Part shown: piece after piece, positions 1-7,776 of the stretch
Layout of the letters: each line of letters opens with the position of its first letter
Position numbering within the stretch: the first letter of the stretch is position 1
The notes under the pieces: generated by a model
Databases searched by the model: none
What the model was told of the DNA's origin: nothing
What the model saw: the letters and a program-made list of their open reading frames with translations, nothing else
Position numbers and translations under genes: made by a program
Assembly: GCA_031253705.1 (NCBI GenBank)
Contig: JAIRVW010000081.1
Coordinates: 1 to 8,503 of the forward strand
Direction of reading: 5' to 3'
Origin: Brucellaceae bacterium
GTDB taxonomy: Bacteria; Pseudomonadota; Alphaproteobacteria; Rhizobiales; Rhizobiaceae
DNA: 8,503 nucleotides

Positions 1-2169
1 CGTGAGCACATTGTCAGTGAGGCACTGCGTCCGGCAGAAACCACAGACCTATGGGGGCATTTGCGGCTGGATGCACAGGCTGTGCGCGATGCGATGCAGA
101 ATGTGGCACTGATCGAAACCGCCAATGAGCGTGAAGAAGCACTGGCAGTGGCGCTGGCGTTACGTGATGCGATTGAAGCACCGGATAAAACCGCAGCATT
201 GGTGACGGTTGACCGTAATCTGGCGCGGCGCGTTGTGCTGGAACTCACCCGTTTCGGCATTGATGCGGATGATTCCGGCGGTAAACTTCTGCGCGATACG
301 GAAGCGGTTATTCTGCTGCGCCTGTTGATTACCTGTGTGTTTGAACCGGGTGATCCGGTGGCATTGCTGGCATTGGCCAAGCATCCGCTGGTGCGGCTGG
401 GGCAAAAGCGCGGTGATTTGCGTCGTGCCGCGGAAATGCTGGAACTGGTTGCCCTGCGTGGTGGTACGGGCAGGGCGGATATTGCCGATCTGCCGGGCTT
501 TCTTGAACAGAAAATGATGGAAGCCTCCGCCAAGCCTTATGAACCGGCCTGGCAGGATAATATTGCAGCAGCAGAACTGCTTCAGTTGCAGAGTTTCTGT
601 GCGGCAATGACTGCGGCCGTAGCGCCGCTGACCAATCTCATCCGCATTCAGGCGCGGATTGAAGTTCCGCAGATCATGCGGGCGAGTGTCGAGGCACTGG
701 AAAATCTGGCACGGGATATCGATGATACGGTGCATCTGCTCTATCAGGGACAGCAGGGCGAGCAGTTCAGTGCATTTCTGCGCCAGCTGATTGCCGCTGA
801 TACAGGGCTGGATTTTCTGCCGGAAGAATGGCCGGATATGTTTGAAGCGCTGCTGGCCAATGAAACGGTCAAGCCGCATCCGGGCGGTCATCCGCGTGTG
901 TTTATCTGGGGTGCGCTGGAAGCCCGTCTTCAGACGGTTGATACGGTGATTGTCGGCGGGTTGAATGAGGGGATCTGGCCGGCAAAAACCCGCAATGATC
1001 CGTTCATGTCACGCCCGATGAAGGGCATGATCGCGCTTGATCCGCCGGAAGTGCGCACCGGTTTGGCCGCGCATGATTTTGCTATGGCAACGGGTATGGA
1101 ACAGGTGATTTTCTCCCGCTCACAGCGCTCTGAAAATGCGCCGACTGTGCCGTCGCGCTGGTTGCTGCGGCTGGAAACGGTGACGGGCAAAGCTGTAACG
1201 GACGCCATGCGTGAGCGCGGCGGTAAATATCTGTATTGGGCACGTCTGCTCGATGTCAGCCCCGATGTGCCATTTGTCTCGCGTCCGGAGCCAAAGCCGC
1301 CGGTTGATGCGCGACCGAAACATTTCTCGGTCACGGAAATCGAAACGCTGCGCCGTGATCCTTATGCGATCTATGCGAAGAAAATCCTGCGTCTGCGTGC
1401 ATTGGAACCGCTGATCCGCGATCCGGCTGCGGCTGAGCGCGGAACGCTGTTTCATGATATTCTTGGTGAATTTACCCGCCGCGATATTGATCCTCTGTCA
1501 CCGCTGGCGGAAGAAGAGTTGCTGGAAATCGGGCGCGGTGCTTTCACTGATGCCGATCTGCCGCCGGAGATCGAAGCCGTGTGGTGGCCGCGTTTTACTG
1601 CGCTGATACCGGAGTTTTTGCATTGGGAGCGTGAACGCGCGCCTTATGTGCGTGAGCGCCATGCGGAAATTTCATCTGCAAAAGCGGTTGTCGAACCGCT
1701 GGCCGTGACATTATCTGGCCGTGCTGACCGTATTGATGTGATGCGCGACGGTACGACGGTAGTGATTGACTATAAGACTGGCTCCACACCATCAGTGCGC
1801 CAAGCCCATGTACTATTATCGCCGCAGCTGGCACTGGAAGCGGCTTTGCTTCGCCGTGGTGTTTTTAAGGAGATCGGCCAGAGCGATGCGCAGGACTTGC
1901 TCTATGTGCGTTTGCAGGGCGGCGGACGGCTCAAGCCGGAATCCATTCTCAGTACGGATCGCGGTGCCAGCGTGAAGACAGCTGTGGAACTGGGCGAAGA
2001 ATCATGGGCGCGTCTCGGAGAATTGCTCACGGAATATAATCGCGAGGAGCAGGGCTATCGTTCCCGTGCCTTGCCGTTCCGTGAAAGTGATCTGACAGGT
2101 GATTATGATCATCTGGCGCGTGTTTTGGAATGGTCAGCCGGTGGTGCTGATGAAGGCGGTGATGCATGA
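1..2169 (+). CDS. addB: AddB, double-strand break repair helicase-nuclease subunit (3' part; start lies before the window)
   Basis: The frame is open from base 1, so the gene begins upstream. 722 residues are visible; the alphaproteobacterial family is roughly 1000 aa, so about the first 300 are missing. AddB pairs with AddA in the cytoplasm to resect broken DNA ends for RecA. Its helicase-like half is normally inactive, and its C-terminal PDDEXK nuclease usually cuts one of the two strands. Seen here, numbered from the window edge: a helicase-like core with GGLNEGIWP (about 319-327), then the nuclease domain with GTLFHDILGEF (His485), GRADRID (Asp576), VIDYKTG (Asp590, Lys592) and a following QLALEA helix. 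The nuclease residues look intact. The four iron-sulfur cysteines known from Bacillus AddB are not present: Asp453 (RRDPYAIYA) stands where the first is expected, and no cysteine follows it. The stop overlaps the addA start (ATGA). Identification is firm. Confidence 0.95.
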   Translation, partial: REHIVSEALRPAETTDLWGHLRLDAQAVRDAMQNVALIETANEREEALAVALALRDAIEAPDKTAALVTVDRNLARRVVLELTRFGIDADDSGGKLLRDTEAVILLRLLITCVFEPGDPVALLALAKHPLVRLGQKRGDLRRAAEMLELVALRGGTGRADIADLPGFLEQKMMEASAKPYEPAWQDNIAAAELLQLQSFCAAMTAAVAPLTNLIRIQARIEVPQIMRASVEALENLARDIDDTVHLLYQGQQGEQFSAFLRQLIAADTGLDFLPEEWPDMFEALLANETVKPHPGGHPRVFIWGALEARLQTVDTVIVGGLNEGIWPAKTRNDPFMSRPMKGMIALDPPEVRTGLAAHDFAMATGMEQVIFSRSQRSENAPTVPSRWLLRLETVTGKAVTDAMRERGGKYLYWARLLDVSPDVPFVSRPEPKPPVDARPKHFSVTEIETLRRDPYAIYAKKILRLRALEPLIRDPAAAERGTLFHDILGEFTRRDIDPLSPLAEEELLEIGRGAFTDADLPPEIEAVWWPRFTALIPEFLHWERERAPYVRERHAEISSAKAVVEPLAVTLSGRADRIDVMRDGTTVVIDYKTGSTPSVRQAHVLLSPQLALEAALLRRGVFKEIGQSDAQDLLYVRLQGGGRLKPESILSTDRGASVKTAVELGEESWARLGELLTEYNREEQGYRSRALPFRESDLTGDYDHLARVLEWSAGGADEGGDA

Positions 2170-5100
2170 CAAAACTCAAATTTATCATCCCGCAGGAAAC
2201 CATTGATGCACAGGCCAAGGCCGCAAACCCTTACGATTCCGTCTGGGTATCGGCCAATGCCGGTTCCGGAAAAACTCATGTGCTCACAGAGCGCGTGATC
2301 CGGCTGCTGCTGGAGGGCACAGACCCGTCTAAAATCCTTTGTTTGACCTATACCAAAGCCGCAGCGGCCGTGATGCAGAACCGTGTCTTTCAGCGCCTGT
2401 CGGAGTGGGCAGTACTGGATGATGAAGGTTTGAGTAAAAAGCTTGAGAGTTTGGAAAAGCGCGAACCCGATGCGATCCGTCTTGAAATTGCACGGCGCTT
2501 ATTTGCCCGCGCTTTGGAAACGCCGGGCGGTCTGAAAATCCAGACCATTCATGCTTTTTGTGAATCCATCTTGCATCAGTTTCCGCTCGAAGCGAATATT
2601 GCCGGCCATTTTGAAATGCTCGACGATATGATGCAGACGGCACTTGTGGGGGAAGCACGGCGGCAATTGCTGGAAGTGGCCTCCACCTCTGCCCATGCGG
2701 GTCTGGCTGAAGCTTTTGCTACGGTGCTGGAAACCGCCGGTGAAATGGGGCTGGAAAACCTGCTGGATGAAGCGGTGTCCAAGCGCCATGCCTTGCATGG
2801 ATTTATCCGGCAGACCGGCGTTGCGGAAACCCGTCAGGATGTTTTCTACCGCCACTTCGGCTTCGATCCCGAAGATAGTGAAGCCGATATTCTCTCCGAT
2901 CTCTGGCCGGTGGCTGAGTTTTCAGAAGATGTGCTGGATGCGGTAATGAACCTGCGTAAGCCTGCTGCCCGTGCGCAGGATGTGGTGCTGCAATTGCGGA
3001 TGATTAAACCGCAGACCACGCCGGCACAAATGCAGGAGATTTTGCGTAAAGCATTTCTCAAATCCACAGGCGAGCCGAAAAACGGCTCATGGGTGGCGAC
3101 CGCTGCGGTAAAAGCGGAACTGCCGGATTTCGAAGATGACTTTAACCGTGTTGCTGCCGATATTCATGAGGGGCTCGACCGGCTTAAACTACTGCAGCTG
3201 ATCCGGCTCAATCTTGCGGCCTTTACACTGATTGATGATTTGCTGTCGCGCTATGAGAAGATGAAGCGCAATCGCGGTTTGCTGGACTTTGACGATCTGA
3301 TCAACCGCACAGTCTCGCTGTTATCGCGCAACGGCGCGGGCATGTGGGTGCAGTATAAGCTTGATCGCGGTATCGACCATATTCTGGTGGATGAGGCGCA
3401 GGATACCAGCCCTGAACAGTGGCAGGTCATCAATATGCTCTCGGCCGAGTTCTTCTCCGGCTCGGGGCAGCGTGATGTCCGTCGTACCCTCTTTGCGGTG
3501 GGCGATGAGAAACAGTCGATCTATTCGTTTCAGGGCGCACGTCCTGAGGATTTTGCGGCAACCGGTAAAGCGGTTTCACGCATGGCAGCGCGTGCAGACT
3601 TGAGCTTTGAAAAAGTCAGTCTCAATTTCTCGTTTCGCTCCACACCGGATGTGTTGTCGGCGGTGGATACGGTATTTTCGCGCGAAGAGGCTTTTCGCGG
3701 ACTTGGTATCGAGCGGCAACCGACCGTCCATGCGGCGATCCGTTCCAATGATGCCGGTGAGGTTGAGGTCTGGGATATTCTGACGCCTGAAAAGGTTGAA
3801 GAGGTTGAGGACTGGCGCACGCCGATTGATCAGTTGCCTGCACCGGCGGTTAAGCTGGCAGAGCAAATTGCCACGACTATCCGCCATTGGCTGGATACGG
3901 GCGAGCCGATCCATGGCAAAGGGCGGCGCATGGAGCCGCGCGATATTATGGTGCTGGTGCGCAAGCGTGATCTGTGTATGCCTGCGCTGTCCCGTGCTTT
4001 GAAAAATCGCGGCGTGCCGGTGGCCGGTGCTGACCGCCTGCGCCTCACCAGTCACATCGGTATTAAAGACCTGATGGCTGTCGGGCGTTTTGTGCTGCAA
4101 CCGGCGGATGATCTGTCACTGGCAAGTGTGCTGAAAAGCCCGCTCTTTGGTTTGACCGAGGAGCAGCTTTATCGTCTTGCCCAGCCGCGTGGCACCAAGC
4201 AGACGCTTTATGCAGCGATGGAGAAGCTGGGTGAAAGCGATGCGCCGGATGCGGGCGCATGGCAGGTGCTGTACACAAAGCTGCGTCGCTGGCGCAATAT
4301 GGCCGATACAATGCCGGTCTTCGAGTTCTATGCCCGTATTCTCGGACAGGATGGCGGACGGCGTAAATTGCTGGCACGGCTCGGGCCTGAAGTCGGTGAC
4401 GTGATCGACGAGTTTCAGAACTATGCACTCGCCACCGAGCGCAGTGGCTTGCCCGGGCTACAGGCCTTTTTGGAAACGCTGGAAGCAGCTTCACCGGAGA
4501 TTAAGCGCGAGCTGGATCAGAACCGCGATGAAGTGCGTATCATGACGGTGCATGCCTCCAAGGGGCTCGAAGCGGCTGTGGTCTTCATGGTTGATCCCGG
4601 CAATGCTGCATGGTCAGCAGGGCGTGCGCCAAAGCTGCTGAGCTTTGATATGGCAGAACCGGATGGTTATGAGGGCAAGGGCTTTCTCTGGCTGCCGAAA
4701 AGCGATTACGGCACCGGTTTTACTGCGGAGCTGCTGGAAGAGCTTAAAACCCGCTCTGAGGAAGAATATCGCCGTCTGCTTTATGTCGGTATGACCCGTG
4801 CCGAAGACCGGCTGATTCTGTGCGGTTATCGCGGTGAACGTGAGAGCGAAAACACATGGTTGAAACTGGCCGCTGACGGGTTGGGTGATGAGGCTGTGCC
4901 CTATGATCATCCGGTTGAGGGGGTGAGTGCACGTCGCTATCGCAAGACAGAACTGGCAGAACTGGAAATACAGGACAAAACGGATGCGGCTGAGACCGCC
5001 TATCCGCCATTGCCTGAGCATTATCGCAGGCCGCTGGAGCCGGAGCAGGGACTGCCGCGTCCGCTGACACCATCCGGTGCTTCTGCTTTGATTGAGGCGG

Positions 5101-5699
5101 ATGCGGAGCAGGTTGTGCGCAGCGGTTCGCCGGTTCTGGAGCAGGGCGCACAGACTGAAGGGAGTAGCCGCAGCTTTGGCTTGCAGCGCGGTACGGTGAT
5201 CCACACATTGCTGCAACGCCTGCCGGATTTGCCTGCGGATCAGCGTGAGCAGGCGGCACAACGTTATCTCACTATTGCTGCCCGCGACTGGCATGAATCG
5301 CAGCGCGAAAAAGCACTGACGGCCGTCAATATCATTTTGAATGATCCGCAATTTGCTGCGGTGTTTTCACCGGCGTCCAAAGCGGAAGTCTCGCTGATGG
5401 GTAAGTTGCAATTGCGCGGCAAGGAACAGGTTGTTTCAGGCCAGATTGACCGTATTTGTGTTGAAGACGACCGTGTGCTGATTGTCGATTATAAGAGCAA
5501 TCGCCCGCCTGCACGCACACAACAGGAAGTGCCGCAGGCCTATATTACCCAGCTTGCATTGTATCGCGCGCTGGTTGAGCCGCTTTATCCGCATAAACGT
5601 GTTGAGGCTGCACTCCTGTTTACCGAGGGGCCGCATCTGATTGTGCTGGATGAGGATGTGATGGAACAGGCACTGATTGCGCTGGGTAAAGCTGTATGA
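2166..5699 (+). CDS. addA: AddA, ATP-dependent helicase/nuclease subunit A of the AddAB recombination complex
   Basis: Complete at 1177 aa, a normal length for alphaproteobacterial AddA. It is a UvrD/RecB-type (SF1A) 3'-5' helicase fused to a C-terminal PDDEXK nuclease, and is the motor of the complex. Visible motifs: Walker A ANAGSGKT (30-37), motif Ia LCLTYTKAAA (about 58-67), Walker B DEAQD (409-413), motif III GDEKQSIYSFQGA (446-458), motif IV LNFSFRST (486-493), motif V MTVHASKGLE (793-802) and motif VI LLYVGMTRA (871-879). The nuclease shows RGTVIH (His1013), GQIDR (Asp1095), IVDYKS (Asp1108, Lys1110) and QLALY (1129-1133). All catalytic positions appear present. Motif III has Gln456 where RecB proteins have Arg, which I believe is common in this clade. 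The start is set by the ATGA overlap with addB and by GAAGG at 2152-2156, 9 nt before the ATG, which implies coupled translation. No obvious terminator follows. Confidence 0.97.
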   Translation: MTKLKFIIPQETIDAQAKAANPYDSVWVSANAGSGKTHVLTERVIRLLLEGTDPSKILCLTYTKAAAAVMQNRVFQRLSEWAVLDDEGLSKKLESLEKREPDAIRLEIARRLFARALETPGGLKIQTIHAFCESILHQFPLEANIAGHFEMLDDMMQTALVGEARRQLLEVASTSAHAGLAEAFATVLETAGEMGLENLLDEAVSKRHALHGFIRQTGVAETRQDVFYRHFGFDPEDSEADILSDLWPVAEFSEDVLDAVMNLRKPAARAQDVVLQLRMIKPQTTPAQMQEILRKAFLKSTGEPKNGSWVATAAVKAELPDFEDDFNRVAADIHEGLDRLKLLQLIRLNLAAFTLIDDLLSRYEKMKRNRGLLDFDDLINRTVSLLSRNGAGMWVQYKLDRGIDHILVDEAQDTSPEQWQVINMLSAEFFSGSGQRDVRRTLFAVGDEKQSIYSFQGARPEDFAATGKAVSRMAARADLSFEKVSLNFSFRSTPDVLSAVDTVFSREEAFRGLGIERQPTVHAAIRSNDAGEVEVWDILTPEKVEEVEDWRTPIDQLPAPAVKLAEQIATTIRHWLDTGEPIHGKGRRMEPRDIMVLVRKRDLCMPALSRALKNRGVPVAGADRLRLTSHIGIKDLMAVGRFVLQPADDLSLASVLKSPLFGLTEEQLYRLAQPRGTKQTLYAAMEKLGESDAPDAGAWQVLYTKLRRWRNMADTMPVFEFYARILGQDGGRRKLLARLGPEVGDVIDEFQNYALATERSGLPGLQAFLETLEAASPEIKRELDQNRDEVRIMTVHASKGLEAAVVFMVDPGNAAWSAGRAPKLLSFDMAEPDGYEGKGFLWLPKSDYGTGFTAELLEELKTRSEEEYRRLLYVGMTRAEDRLILCGYRGERESENTWLKLAADGLGDEAVPYDHPVEGVSARRYRKTELAELEIQDKTDAAETAYPPLPEHYRRPLEPEQGLPRPLTPSGASALIEADAEQVVRSGSPVLEQGAQTEGSSRSFGLQRGTVIHTLLQRLPDLPADQREQAAQRYLTIAARDWHESQREKALTAVNIILNDPQFAAVFSPASKAEVSLMGKLQLRGKEQVVSGQIDRICVEDDRVLIVDYKSNRPPARTQQEVPQAYITQLALYRALVEPLYPHKRVEAALLFTEGPHLIVLDEDVMEQALIALGKAV

Positions 5700-5756
5700 C
5701 GGGATGGGAGGCATGAACTGTAGTTACTAGTTTCCGATAACAAACCGGCTCCTGTA

Positions 5757-5820
5757 TTGACATGGAAACTGCTTTATTATTGACCTTTCATCACAATGAC
5801 ACCACATATCAGCTAATAAT
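5757..5820 (+). promoter_or_regulatory. Possible promoter region for trxA
   Basis: The addA-trxA gap is AT-richer than the flanking genes and holds two TTGAC-type -35 candidates: TTGACA at 5757-5762 and TTGACC at 5780-5785. No clean -10 sits at ideal spacing. ACATAT (5804-5809) lies 18 nt after the second box, and TAATAAT (5814-5820) is further on. A small stem (CAGGA 5832-5836 with TCCTG 5841-5845) follows in the presumed leader. The gap length and the strong ribosome binding site suggest that trxA can be transcribed separately from addBA, but the exact start cannot be fixed by eye. Confidence 0.35.
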
Positions 5821-5855
5821 GAATTTGAAATCAGGATATGTCCTGTATCAGTGAA

Positions 5856-5863
5856 AGAGGAAA
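5856..5863 (+). promoter_or_regulatory. Ribosome binding site that fixes the trxA start
   Basis: AGAGGAAA is a purine-rich Shine-Dalgarno sequence ending 4 nt before the ATG at 5868. An in-frame ATG at 5838 would add ten residues ([10 protein letters not shown]). It has no comparable site, and it would place the Shine-Dalgarno sequence inside the coding region. The 5868 start gives the standard thioredoxin N-terminus. Confidence 0.8.
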
Positions 5864-5867
5864 GCCA

Positions 5868-6188
5868 ATGGCGACCGTTAAAATTGACAATAGCAATTTC
5901 GAATCCGATGTGCTGAAAGCTTCTGAACCGGTTGTGGTGGATTTCTGGGCCGAATGGTGCGGACCTTGCAAAATGATTGCACCGGCTCTGGAAGAAATTT
6001 CATCGGAAATGGCCGGTCAGGTAAAGATCGCCAAAGTGAATATCGATGAAAATCCGGAACTGGCAGCGCAATATGGCGTACGTTCCATCCCGACATTGCT
6101 GATGTTCAAGAATGGCGAAATCGCTGCCAATATGGTTGGTGCAGCACCAAAGAGCCGTCTGGCTGACTGGATCAAAGCTTCGACTTAA
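5868..6188 (+). CDS. trxA: Thioredoxin TrxA
   Basis: A 106-aa single-domain thioredoxin, the usual length. It reduces disulfides in cytosolic proteins (such as ribonucleotide reductase and peroxiredoxins) and is itself reduced by NADPH-dependent thioredoxin reductase, which is not in the window. The active site WCGPC is at 30-34, with redox cysteines Cys31 and Cys34. The buried Asp25 in VVVDFWAEW and the cis-proline Pro75 in RSIPTLLMF are present, as is the C-terminal FKNG...VGA segment that lines the substrate groove. There is no signal peptide or membrane anchor, so it is cytosolic and not a CcmG- or TlpA-type protein. It follows addA on the same strand after 168 nt and ends at a strong hairpin. 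The catalytic motif makes the call secure. Confidence 0.98.
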   Translation: MATVKIDNSNFESDVLKASEPVVVDFWAEWCGPCKMIAPALEEISSEMAGQVKIAKVNIDENPELAAQYGVRSIPTLLMFKNGEIAANMVGAAPKSRLADWIKAST

Positions 6189-6204
6189 TCAGATTAAAAT
6201 TATA

Positions 6205-6240
6205 AAAAAGCCCCGCATAAGCAGTTATGCGGGGCTTTTT
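6205..6240. terminator. Bidirectional intrinsic terminator between trxA and folC
   Basis: A perfect 16-bp inverted repeat (6205-6220 with 6225-6240) surrounds a 4-nt GCAG loop. The stem has a GC-rich core (GCCCCGC with GCGGGGC) and A/T ends, so each strand reads as a hairpin followed by a U run. It starts 16 nt after the trxA stop and ends 18 nt from the folC stop, so it can end both convergent transcripts. Confidence 0.93.
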
Positions 6241-6258
6241 GTTTGTACAGATCATCGC

Positions 6259-7596
6259 TTATTGCGGTGGCGTGTTGTTCGCTGCCAGCACATCACCTGC
6301 CAGATAAAGCGAGCCGCCGATCAGAATGCGCGGGGCAATCACCTCATCTTTGACCTGTTCTTTGATGGCTTTCAGCCCGTCAGCCACGCTGGCGACCGGC
6401 AGAGCTTCCAGACCGGCTCTGCGCGCTGCATCGGCAAGCGTTTCATGATCAATACCGGAATCGCTGGAGCTGATTGCTACCGTATAGACCTGTCTGGCCA
6501 TGCCGGTGAAAGCTTCAAAATAACCAACCGGATCTTTGGTGTTGATCATACCGGTAATCAGATAGAGCGGACGCGGATCGCGTTCCTCAAGCTCGGCCAG
6601 AGCTTCGGCAATGACCACGCCAGCCCCCGGATTATGCCCGCCGTCGAGCCAGATTTCAGCCTTTTCAGGGGCAAAACGGATCAGATCGCCCTGTGTCAGA
6701 CGCTGCATACGGGCAGGCCAAGTCACAGATGTCATAGCTTTCTCTACAGCCTGATCGCTTAAAGCAAAACCGGCTTCGCGCACGGCTTTAATGGCTGCTG
6801 CAGCATTGGCAATCTGGTGTCGGCCTGGCAAACGCGGCAGCGGCAGGTCGATTAACCCGCTTTCATCCTGATAGACCATGCGGCCATGTTCCTGATAGGC
6901 TAGGAAATCCTGCCCGAAAACGCTGACAGCGCAGCGCAGACGGTCTGCAATATCAATCATCACCTGACGGGCATCATCGCTGCTCTGATAACCGATCACC
7001 ACCGGACAGCCGCGTTTGATAATGCCGGCTTTTTCAGCTGCAATAATTTCTACTTTATCGCCGAGATAAGACTGGTGATCGAGCGAAACCGGCATGATCA
7101 GTGACACAGCAGGTTTGGTGATGACATTGGTAGCATCAAAACGCCCGCCAAGACCAACTTCCAGAATAACCGCATCCGCCGGATGCTCGGCAAAGAGAAC
7201 AAAGGTCACGGCAGTCAGAATTTCGAAAACGGTGATCATATGTTCACCATTCGCTTCCGTTACCCGTGCAACGGCATCCGAGAGCGTTGCATCATCCACC
7301 AGCTGGCCGGTTTCACCTTTACGTCCGAGACGATAGCGCTCATGCCAGTTCACCAGATGCGGCGAGGTATGCACATGCACGGCCAGCCCTTCCGCCTCCA
7401 GCAATGCGCGGGCGAAAGCGGTGGCCGAGCCTTTGCCGTTGGTTCCGGCAATATGGATAATCGGCGGCAGCTTGTCCTGCGGATTGCCCAGCGCTTCCAG
7501 CAGACGGCTGATGCGTTCAAGCGACAGATCAAAACCCTTTGGGTGTTTTTCCAAAAGGCGTTCAATACGATGTGCGGCGGTGAGATTTTGTGTCAT
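6259..7596 (-). CDS. folC: FolC, bifunctional dihydrofolate synthase / folylpolyglutamate synthase
   Basis: A 445-aa cytosolic ligase of the Mur-ligase family. It joins glutamate to dihydropteroate to make dihydrofolate and then adds further glutamates to reduced folates, using ATP. Visible in order: P-loop HIAGTNGKGSATAF (48-61), TSPHL (77-81), ILEVGLGGRFDATNVI (about 144-159), the LDHQSYLGD...AAEKAGIIK block (172-194; Lys189 is likely the carbamylated Mg-binding lysine by analogy with E. coli FolC), PGRHQIANAAAAI (257-269), WPARMQRL (293-300), LDGGHNP (317-323; many relatives have DGAHN) and the C-terminal GGSLYLAGDVL (427-437). Length and motifs are normal and complete. The ATG at 7596 has only a weak GGA six nt upstream. 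It lies downstream of accD on the same strand but is separated by 263 nt holding a terminator, so it probably has its own promoter or depends on readthrough. The assignment of both activities rests on family knowledge. Confidence 0.96.
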   Translation of the reverse strand: MTQNLTAAHRIERLLEKHPKGFDLSLERISRLLEALGNPQDKLPPIIHIAGTNGKGSATAFARALLEAEGLAVHVHTSPHLVNWHERYRLGRKGETGQLVDDATLSDAVARVTEANGEHMITVFEILTAVTFVLFAEHPADAVILEVGLGGRFDATNVITKPAVSLIMPVSLDHQSYLGDKVEIIAAEKAGIIKRGCPVVIGYQSSDDARQVMIDIADRLRCAVSVFGQDFLAYQEHGRMVYQDESGLIDLPLPRLPGRHQIANAAAAIKAVREAGFALSDQAVEKAMTSVTWPARMQRLTQGDLIRFAPEKAEIWLDGGHNPGAGVVIAEALAELEERDPRPLYLITGMINTKDPVGYFEAFTGMARQVYTVAISSSDSGIDHETLADAARRAGLEALPVASVADGLKAIKEQVKDEVIAPRILIGGSLYLAGDVLAANNTPPQ

Positions 7597-7625
7597 GGCA
7601 GATCCGAAAATGCTCTATCTATTTG

Positions 7626-7726
7626 CTTTTACGCGTATCTTATCTGATCGAAGCGGGATTAGAAATCAGTCCGGTGGACTGATTTCCCCGCGAAGGCGCT
7701 TCACACTTTTACGCGTACGCTCTGAT
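7626..7726. repeat. Direct repeat pair flanking a hairpin in the accD-folC gap
   Basis: The 12-mer CTTTTACGCGTA occurs at 7626-7637 and again at 7706-7717, exactly 80 nt apart. Each copy is followed after 3-5 nt by TCTGAT (7643-7648 and 7721-7726). The core contains the palindrome ACGCGT. The stem-loop at 7653-7691 lies between the copies. The arrangement could be a small intergenic repeat element or a pair of binding sites; the sequence alone does not decide. I see no reading frame in it. Confidence 0.6.
7653..7691. other. Strong bulged stem-loop upstream of folC
   Basis: A perfect 11-bp stem (GAAATCAGTCC 7662-7672 with GGACTGATTTC 7676-7686) closes a 3-nt GGT loop. It is extended by GCGGG (7653-7657) pairing with CCCGC (7687-7691) across a 4-nt one-sided bulge. 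There is no U run on either side, so it does not look like a standard terminator. It lies about 57-97 nt before the folC start, in its probable leader or promoter region. It could be a dispersed palindromic repeat unit or an RNA structure in the folC leader. Confidence 0.7.
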
Positions 7727-7776
7727 AATCGCAGATGAACTGACCAGTTTGCAGTCTGTTTTGCAACAGGTACTTA

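Noticed and set aside
61..63. TTG at 61 as the start of the first gene
   Set aside because: The frame is open back to base 1 and already reads as AddB-like sequence (PAETTDLWG); 702 aa would be too short for AddB. The gene is cut by the window edge.
160..891. A 243-codon open frame on the minus strand inside addB
   Set aside because: It lies wholly antisense to a well-supported AddB coding region, shows no recognisable domain, and has the His/Gln/Arg-rich composition typical of a shadow frame.
4614..5351. A 245-codon open frame on the minus strand inside addA
   Set aside because: It is antisense to AddA motif VI and the nuclease region, with no family resemblance and no plausible ribosome site seen; it is a by-product of the codon use of addA.
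5838..5867. A ten-residue N-terminal extension of thioredoxin from the ATG at 5838
   Set aside because: The clear Shine-Dalgarno sequence at 5856-5863 serves the ATG at 5868, which gives the standard thioredoxin N-terminus; the extension matches nothing in the family.
6112..6762. A 216-codon plus-strand open frame running from trxA across the terminator into folC
   Set aside because: It begins inside trxA, crosses the 16-bp terminator hairpin and runs antisense to conserved FolC motifs, so it is not credible as a gene.
7756..7769. Short palindrome CTGTT-TTGC-AACAG
   Set aside because: Five base pairs with a 4-nt loop is weak, with no U run or conserved context seen; it is likely chance.
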